Source of the DNA: CAWCUU01 sp963798855
GTDB taxonomy: Bacteria > Gemmatimonadota > Gemmatimonadetes > Longimicrobiales > RSA9
NCBI GenBank assembly: GCA_963798855.1
Contig: CAWCUU010000001.1
Coordinates: 1,054,001 to 1,118,000 of the forward strand
Length of the DNA: 64,000 nt
Direction: 5' to 3'
The notes under the pieces: model-generated
Databases searched by the model: none
Told to the model about the DNA's origin: nothing
What the model saw: only the letters and a program-made list of their open reading frames with translations
In this document: piece by piece, positions 58,916 through 64,000 of the stretch
Position numbering within the stretch: position 1 is the first letter of the stretch
How the letters are laid out: each line of letters opens with the position of its first letter
Made by a program: the position numbers and the translations under genes

Positions 58916-59449
58916 CTACATCCAGGGCTCGTCCGCCGTCGGGCCGTAGATCGAGGGCAGCCGGCCGTCCGCCATGCGCAGGTAGATCGAGAACTGCCCG
59001 CGGTGGTGGATCTCGTCGCCGAGCATGACCTCGACGAACACGAGCCGGGAGATCCGGGTTGGTTTGTCCTTGCCGGCCAGGAAGGGGACCGTCTCGAGGA
59101 ACCAGGCGTCGTCCTTCGCGCGCAGCATCGCCATGTAGTCCTGGTACGCCGTCTCGACCTGCTCGAGCAGCTCGTCCCAGGAGTCCGGCGGCGGCGGGGG
59201 TTCCGCTGGGGCCTGCTGCCCGAACTGACCGTTCACGACCATCGTCGCGAAGGCGCGCTCGAGCGCGAACATCCAGGCAAGCTCCCGCGCCGTCTTGCAC
59301 TTGGCGTGCGGCTTCAGATCCAGCTCCTCGGTGGGATAGGCGCGCAACACGCGCATGGTCGTCTCGTGCTCGCGCGTGTACCAGTCCAGGAGCTGTTGCT
59401 TGGGGCTCGGCATCGACAGGGTCTGACCGGCCTGGGGTGAAGCGGGCAT
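58916..59449 (-). CDS. DinB family protein
   Basis: 177 residues, ATG 59449, six bases after GGAGG. A four-helix DinB/DUF664 fold: KQQLLDWYTREHETTMRVLRAYP (first His ligand), ARELAWMFALERAFATMVV, SWDELLEQVETAYQDYMAML and a C-terminal metal ligand pair EVMLGDEIHHRGQFSIYLRMADGRLPSIYGPTADE. The E-x2-H-H-R-G-Q-x3-Y-L-R pattern is diagnostic. In place of the middle His there is a Glu (ALER), as in part of the family. DinB-like proteins act as thiol-dependent metal enzymes, e.g. bacillithiol or mycothiol transferases. Read leftwards, away from the membrane-protein operon. Confidence 0.85.
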   Translation of the reverse strand: MPASPQAGQTLSMPSPKQQLLDWYTREHETTMRVLRAYPTEELDLKPHAKCKTARELAWMFALERAFATMVVNGQFGQQAPAEPPPPPDSWDELLEQVETAYQDYMAMLRAKDDAWFLETVPFLAGKDKPTRISRLVFVEVMLGDEIHHRGQFSIYLRMADGRLPSIYGPTADEPWM

Positions 59450-59645
59450 GGGGCCCTCCGGGGATCGGGGAATCCGACATCTTCGGACGCAGGATGCGGC
59501 TCGCGCCCGGGCGGCGCAACAATGCCTGGGGTGCAGGATCCAGGGGAGGATGAGGCCGGTCCGCGCGACGCCCGGCAGCATCCGGAGGGCGCACGCGAGG
59601 CTCGCTCGCTAGATTGTCCTCGATCCGCCGAACGGAGGAAACCCC

Positions 59646-60845
59646 ATGTCTGCTACCACCGTCGCCGAGGCCGGAGCCGCCGTACGGGCGGAGTCGCCGC
59701 AGCCCACCGCCGCACAGCGCGAGTGGACGATGTACGCCCTGCTGTTCTCGTCGACATGCATCATCGTCGGCTTGCTCTGGGACATCTCGTGGCACATGTC
59801 GGTCGGCCGGGACCGGCTGTGGACGGCGCCGCACGTGCTCGAGCAGATCGGAGCGAGCGCGGCGGGGCTCGCGTGCGGCTGGGTCGTGCTGCGGACGACG
59901 TTCGCCGGCCCGGACGCGCAACGCGCGAGCGCGGTCCGCTTCTGGGGATTCCGCGGACCGCTCGGCGGCTGGGTCGCGATCTGGGGCGCGCTCGCGATGA
60001 TGTTCTCGGTGCCGTTCGACGACTGGTGGCACAACGCGTACGGCCTGGACGTGATGATCCTCAGCCCGCCGCACGTCGTGCTGCTGTGCGGCATGGTGTC
60101 GATCCAGCTGGGCGCGATGCTGCTCGCGCTGGGGATGCAGAACCGGGCGGAGGGCCGTCGCGCCTCGCTGCTGGGGCTGGCGTACGCGTTCGCGGCGGGG
60201 GCCCTCATCGCGATGGTCGCGACCGCGCTCTCGGAGTACACGCTGCGCGCGAACGTGTGGCATTCGGGCCTGATGTACGAGGTGAGCGGCGCGGCCTTTC
60301 CGGTCTTCCTCGTCGCGGTAGCCCGGGCGGGTCGGATCCGCTACCCCGCGACCGTGACCGCCGCGTTGTACATGGCGCTCTATCTCGTCACGCAGCTGGT
60401 GATCATGCAGTTCCCGGCGACGCCGCGGCTCACGCCGATCCTGAACCCGCTCACGCACATGTCGGCGTTCGGATTCCCGCTGCTGCTGGTGGTGCCCGCG
60501 CTCGCGATCGACCTGATCCTGCGACGGGCCGACTCGCGTGGCGACTGGTCGCTCGCCGTCCTGATCGGCCTCGCGTTTACGGCCGGGATGGTCGCGGCTC
60601 ACTGGCCGTTCGCCGAGTTCCTGCTGAAGTCGCCGCTCGCGCAGAACGACGTATTTCTGGCGCGTCACTGGCCGTACAACGCGCTGCTCGGCCCGTGGAC
60701 GCAGCAGTACTGGAACCTGGGGCCGGATGGGACGTGGAACGCCACGGCGTTCCTGCGCGGCCTGGGCGTGGCGACGGTCGTCGCGATTCTCTCCGCGCGC
60801 GTCGGACTGGTTTGGGGCGCCTGGATGAGGAGGGTCCGGCGATGA
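59646..60845 (+). CDS. Polytopic membrane protein, first gene of a two-gene unit
   Basis: 399 residues, ATG 59646 after GGAGGAAA. About ten hydrophobic helices from residue 28 on (TMYALLFSSTCIIVGLLWDISWHM, GASAAGLACGWVVL, GGWVAIWGALAMMFSVPFDDWWHNAYG, VVLLCGMVSIQLGAMLLALGM, and so on). Conserved-looking residues D-I-S-W-H-M, D-D-W-W-H-N and P-P-H-V face the membrane edge and could bind metal or haem. No family name can be assigned by eye. The stop overlaps the start of the next gene (ATGA), so both are translationally coupled, suggesting a complex. Confidence 0.75.
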   Translation: MSATTVAEAGAAVRAESPQPTAAQREWTMYALLFSSTCIIVGLLWDISWHMSVGRDRLWTAPHVLEQIGASAAGLACGWVVLRTTFAGPDAQRASAVRFWGFRGPLGGWVAIWGALAMMFSVPFDDWWHNAYGLDVMILSPPHVVLLCGMVSIQLGAMLLALGMQNRAEGRRASLLGLAYAFAAGALIAMVATALSEYTLRANVWHSGLMYEVSGAAFPVFLVAVARAGRIRYPATVTAALYMALYLVTQLVIMQFPATPRLTPILNPLTHMSAFGFPLLLVVPALAIDLILRRADSRGDWSLAVLIGLAFTAGMVAAHWPFAEFLLKSPLAQNDVFLARHWPYNALLGPWTQQYWNLGPDGTWNATAFLRGLGVATVVAILSARVGLVWGAWMRRVRR

Positions 60846-62473
60846 GGCTCGTGCGGAAGGAGCGCTGGACGGGAGATCGATGGGCCGCGGGCGGTTCTGT
60901 CGTTGCGCGACACGGCCGCAGAATGCCGATCGGCGTGCGCGCCGGCGGGATCGTGCTGCTGTTCCTCGCGCTGACGGCGCACGTCGGCACCGACGACGTC
61001 TCCTACGCCGGCCAGGCCGGACCGTACCCGGTGCGCGTGACGATCCGTCAGCCCGGCGTGATCCCGGGCCTGGCGGAGATCACGGTGCGGGTGGAGGGAA
61101 GCAATGTGCGCCGCGTGCTCGTCACGGCGCTGCGCCGGATCGCCGACGCCGGAGAAGCGCCGCCGGCGGATGAGGCGAAGCCGGTGGCCGGGGTGAGCGG
61201 CCTCTACTCGGCGGAGCTGTGGCTGATGACGCGCGGTCCGCACAGCGTCATCGTCACGGTCGAGGGGGGCCGGGGCGAGGGTCGTGCGACCATTCCGGTC
61301 ATGGCGCGGGCCACCCGGCGCCTGGCGATGACCCGGGGCCTCGAGACCTTCCTGCTGCTGGGCGGGCTGTTTCTCGTCGTGGGGCTGATCACGATCGTCG
61401 GCGCCGCAACACGCGAGAGCGTGCTGGACGCGGGCGATCGGCCGGGGCTCCGCGAACGGCACCGAGCCCAATGGGCGATGAGCCTGGCGACGCTGGTGAT
61501 CGCAGCGATCCTGTACGGCGGATGGACGTGGATCCGGTCGGACGCGAGCCAGTTCGAGGGCCGCATCGACCGGCCGTGGAGCGTGGACGCGGAGGTCGTG
61601 ACCGACGGCGCGTCACGGCGGCTCGATCTGGCCATCACGGACTCGTTGTGGATCATGAGGAACGACTCGACGTGGCTGCAGCGCAACCTGCGCTACCGCC
61701 GCGCGGACCTGATCGCCGACCACGGCAAGATCATGCACCTGTTCCTCGTGCGCGAGCCGGACATGGACGCGTTCGCACACATTCACCCGGTGACGAGCGA
61801 CGAGGACACGTTCCGCGTCACGGTGCCACCGCTGCCCGCAGGACGCTACCGCGTCTACGCCGACCTCGCCGAGGAGGACGGAGCCGCGCAGACGCTCGTG
61901 GCGCAGGTCGACCTGCCGGAACCGCCGCGGGCGGAGACCCCGAAGGGCGGGGATAACGCGGAGGCCACGCGGTCCCCACCGGTCGACCCCGATGACGCGT
62001 GGTGGATCGGCGCGGATACAGCGCCGGTCGGTACCGGCAATGTCGTGATCCGTCGGATAGGCGGCGAGCGACCGGTCAGCGCTCGAACGGACGCGGACCT
62101 CGGCTTCGAGGTTACGGACGCGGACGGACGTCGGGTTGCGCTCGAGCCGTACATGGGCATGCTCGGGCACGCCATGCTGAACCGGAAGGATGGCCAGGTG
62201 TTCCTGCACGTGCATCCGGTTGGGATGGTCTCCATGGCCGCGATGGAGGCGCTCGCCCGCGAGGAAGACAGCGGGATTCCGCCGGCGCAGTCTCCGGCGA
62301 TGAGCCCGATGCCCGGAATGTCCGGGGATAGCACGGGATCCGGCATGGCGCCGGCGACCGGCACCGTGCGCTTCCCGTTCGTGGCGCCGTCGGCCGGGAC
62401 CTACCGGATGTGGGTGCAGGTGAAGGTGGCCGGTCGCGTCGTCACACGCGCGTTCGACATCGACGTGCGCTGA
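60842..62473 (+). CDS. Membrane-anchored beta-domain protein with HxH and Met-rich motifs
   Basis: 543 residues, ATG 60842. One helix near residue 30 (GGIVLLFLALTAHVG), a FixH/CopC-like beta domain (YPVRVTIRQPGVIPGLAEITVRV), two helices at ~165-180 and ~215-230, then a large soluble part. There, GKIMHLFLVREPDMDAFAHIHPVTSD, YMGMLGHAMLNRKDGQVFLHVHPVGM and a Met/Ser-rich loop (SPAMSPMPGMSGDSTGSGMA) look like copper-binding sites. HxHP motifs of this kind accompany copper or cytochrome-oxidase assembly factors. The last strand (VQVKVAGRVVTRAFDIDV) closes the domain. Function unknown; copper handling or redox sensing is my best guess. Confidence 0.7.
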   Translation: MRLVRKERWTGDRWAAGGSVVARHGRRMPIGVRAGGIVLLFLALTAHVGTDDVSYAGQAGPYPVRVTIRQPGVIPGLAEITVRVEGSNVRRVLVTALRRIADAGEAPPADEAKPVAGVSGLYSAELWLMTRGPHSVIVTVEGGRGEGRATIPVMARATRRLAMTRGLETFLLLGGLFLVVGLITIVGAATRESVLDAGDRPGLRERHRAQWAMSLATLVIAAILYGGWTWIRSDASQFEGRIDRPWSVDAEVVTDGASRRLDLAITDSLWIMRNDSTWLQRNLRYRRADLIADHGKIMHLFLVREPDMDAFAHIHPVTSDEDTFRVTVPPLPAGRYRVYADLAEEDGAAQTLVAQVDLPEPPRAETPKGGDNAEATRSPPVDPDDAWWIGADTAPVGTGNVVIRRIGGERPVSARTDADLGFEVTDADGRRVALEPYMGMLGHAMLNRKDGQVFLHVHPVGMVSMAAMEALAREEDSGIPPAQSPAMSPMPGMSGDSTGSGMAPATGTVRFPFVAPSAGTYRMWVQVKVAGRVVTRAFDIDVR

Positions 62474-62537
62474 CGGTTCGGCCCGGCCCTGGCAACCGAG
62501 CCGTCCTCTCCCTGACGCGGCCGAGCGGGCGGGGCGA

Positions 62538-63966
62538 TCACCGCTCGAAGCACGCGCGCAGCCGGCGCAGCCCCGTCTCGATGTGCTCCGTGCGGATCGC
62601 GCCGTATCCGAGGACGAGGCCGGCTCTGGCCCGAGGGGAGGCCGCGTATCTCGCGAGCTGCTGGACCTCTACTCCAACCTCCGACGCGTGGCGCGCGACC
62701 TCCGCCATCTCGCGAGGATCATCCGCGCGTGCCGTGGCGCAGATGTGCAGCCCGGTGTCGGACGGAACGACCTCGAGCAGATCGGCGAAATCCCGCTTCA
62801 GCGTCGCGACGATCAGGCGGTGCCTCGCCTCGTAGACGCGGTTCATGCGGCGCAAGTGCCGCGCGAAGCCGCCGTCGTCGATGAAGCGGGCGAGCGCCTG
62901 CTGGATCCAGAGCGGCGTGTGCCAGTCGGTGAGGTACTTGGCGCGACGCACCGCATCGCGCAGCGACGGCGGCGCGACGATGAAGCCGAGCCGCAGCGTC
63001 GGCAGCATCGTCTTGGAGAACGATCCCACGTAGAGGACGCGTCCACTCGTGTCGAGGCTGCGAAGCGGCTCGATCGGCTTTCCACCGAAACGAAACTCGC
63101 TGTCGTAGTCATCCTCCACGATCGCGGCATCGTTGCGGTCGGCCCAGCGCAGCAGCTCGATCCGGCGCGACGCCGACATGGAGGCTGCCGAGCGGGTAGT
63201 GGTGCGCGGGGGTCGTGTAGACGAGGCGCGTCCGCGGGGGCAGATCTCGCACGACGAGCCCCTGCTCATCGACCGGCGTCGCGGCAATGCGCAACCCGAG
63301 CGAATGGAACAGCAGGCGGGGCGGAGGATAGCCGGGATCCTCCACCGCGACGCGATCTCCGGGCGCGAGCAGGACGCGGGCGAGGATGTCGAGCGCCTGC
63401 TGCGTGCCGTTGGTGATGGTGATGTCGTCGGCCGAGGTCAGGACTCCGCGCGAGACGCCGATGTGGCGTGCGATCGCCTCGCGCAGCTCGGGCTGGCCGG
63501 CGGCTTCGGCGTAGATGCCTGCGCCGACCGTCTCGGCCCGAAGCTGTCGGGCCACCAGCCGGCGCCAATGGGCGTGCGGGAAGAGTGAGGCGTCGGGTAG
63601 GCCGCTGCGGAAGTCGAAGCGCGCCGCCCTGCGGAACGCGGTCGACACGCGGACCGTCTCCCAGACCGCGCGGGGGCGCAGCGGCCCCTCCGCGGCGCCG
63701 GCTCCGGGGGCGTTCGGCGCGGGGGCGGCGGTCCCGGTGACGAACGTCCCGGCGCCGACGCGGGTGGTGACGAAGCCGGCGGCCGAGAGACGGTCGTAGG
63801 CGGCGGTTGCGGTCGTGCGCGAGACGCCCAGGCGTCGAGCCAGCTCGCGCGTCGCCGGGAGTCGATCGCCCGGCCGTAGGCGTCCGTCGAGAATGGCCTG
63901 CCGCAGCTGGCGGTAGATCTCCGTGCTCAGGCTGGCATGGTCGGGGAGACTGACGTGTACGTCCAT
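62538..63966 (-). CDS. MocR/PdxR-type regulator (GntR HTH + aminotransferase fold), one frame break
   Basis: ATG 63966. GntR winged helix at residues ~12-75 (YRQLRQAILDGRLRPGDRLP, LARRLGVSRTTATAAYDRLS), linker, then a fold-type I aminotransferase: FRSGLPDASLFPHAHWRRL, ITNGTQQALDILARVL, VEDPGYPPPRLLFH and VYTTPAHHYPLG. Near 63183 one extra C shifts the frame; the other frame resumes at MSASRRIELLRWADRNDAAI, VEDDYDSEFRFGG, and the PLP lysine in VGSFSKTMLPTLRLGFIVAP, ending at 62538. Total about 475 residues, as expected. MocR proteins use PLP as effector and often control vitamin B6 or amino-acid genes. A palindrome lies upstream at 63987. Confidence 0.85.
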
Positions 63967-63986
63967 CGCTGAGACTCCGGCTCCTC

Positions 63987-63996
63987 ACCAATTGGT
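63987..63996. promoter_or_regulatory. Palindrome upstream of the MocR-type gene
   Basis: ACCAATTGGT, perfect 10-bp palindrome 20 bases before the regulator's start, at the edge of the window. A plausible operator half; the rest of the divergent region lies outside. Confidence 0.4.
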
Positions 63997-64000
63997 CTGT

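Noticed and set aside
57579..60668. A 1029-codon minus-strand frame
   Set aside because: It passes through the minisatellite and antisense to two good genes; the true DinB gene is in a different frame.

Overview
The window is one contiguous, very GC-rich chromosomal stretch from a free-living, metabolically versatile bacterium. The organism is most likely a soil or sediment Gemmatimonadota-type lineage or a neighbouring high-GC phylum. That is inferred from style: many lipoproteins and Tat or Sec exported enzymes, DinB and MARIANE-like serine hydrolases, KaiC-like ATPases, MacB-type permease debris and high GC at third codon positions. No rRNA or other marker gene fixes the taxonomy. The only RNA gene recognised with confidence is ssrA (tmRNA) at 2896-3252, whose tag reads A-N-T-Q-M-A-L-A-A.

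Layout. (1) 1-2.7 kb: the end of a Kelch protein, a beta-helix lipoprotein and a small exported protein. (2) 2.85-9.6 kb: ssrA with its own promoter and terminator, followed by an island-like tract. The 26-bp 3' end of ssrA recurs at 9510-9535, shorter copies lie at 3499-3513 and 4887-4905, and ~100-bp repeats flank a nucleotidyltransferase module. The rest of the tract holds HEAT-like and LRR proteins, an isoprenylcysteine-methyltransferase-like protein and the tail of an IS91-type transposase. (3) 9.6-19.9 kb: signalling and redox genes: a TetR regulator divergent from a CheB-CheR-PAS-histidine-kinase fusion, an AI-2E family transporter, an SDR protein, a TetR regulator with two matching palindromic operators, a membrane-anchored LuxR protein, a DUF2231 protein and a di-haem peroxidase. 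(4) 20.1-23.7 kb: ECF sigma, zinc-finger anti-sigma, a Tat-exported phosphoesterase fused to a cupredoxin, and a beta-propeller lipoprotein. (5) 23.9-26 kb: DUF417, CMD and AraC. (6) 26.2-31.1 kb: a tight four-gene cluster of KaiC-like ATPase, small helical protein, second KaiC-like ATPase and PAS histidine kinase. (7) 31.3-36.8 kb: assorted genes and a 275-bp element with 19-bp inverted ends. (8) 36.8-51 kb: a glycan locus (SIS, MFS, ROK kinase, GH9, GH3, GH31 with PA14, PIG-L deacetylase, GH29) that fits breakdown of xyloglucan-like plant polysaccharide, interrupted by a VapBC pair. (9) 51-64 kb: serine hydrolase, frameshifted cytochrome c, LytS/LytTR pair, a graveyard of gene remnants, an AbiEi-DUF559 fusion, DinB, a two-gene membrane/HxH system, and a MocR regulator at the right edge.

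From about 42 kb rightwards at least six genes carry single-base frame breaks, whereas the 9.6-41 kb part appears intact. Either the right part has local assembly errors or it is decaying; the presence of true remnants (GH31 tail, kinase tails, MacB-type permease piece) shows that some decay is real. Starts were chosen from visible ribosome-binding sites where possible and are otherwise marked uncertain.
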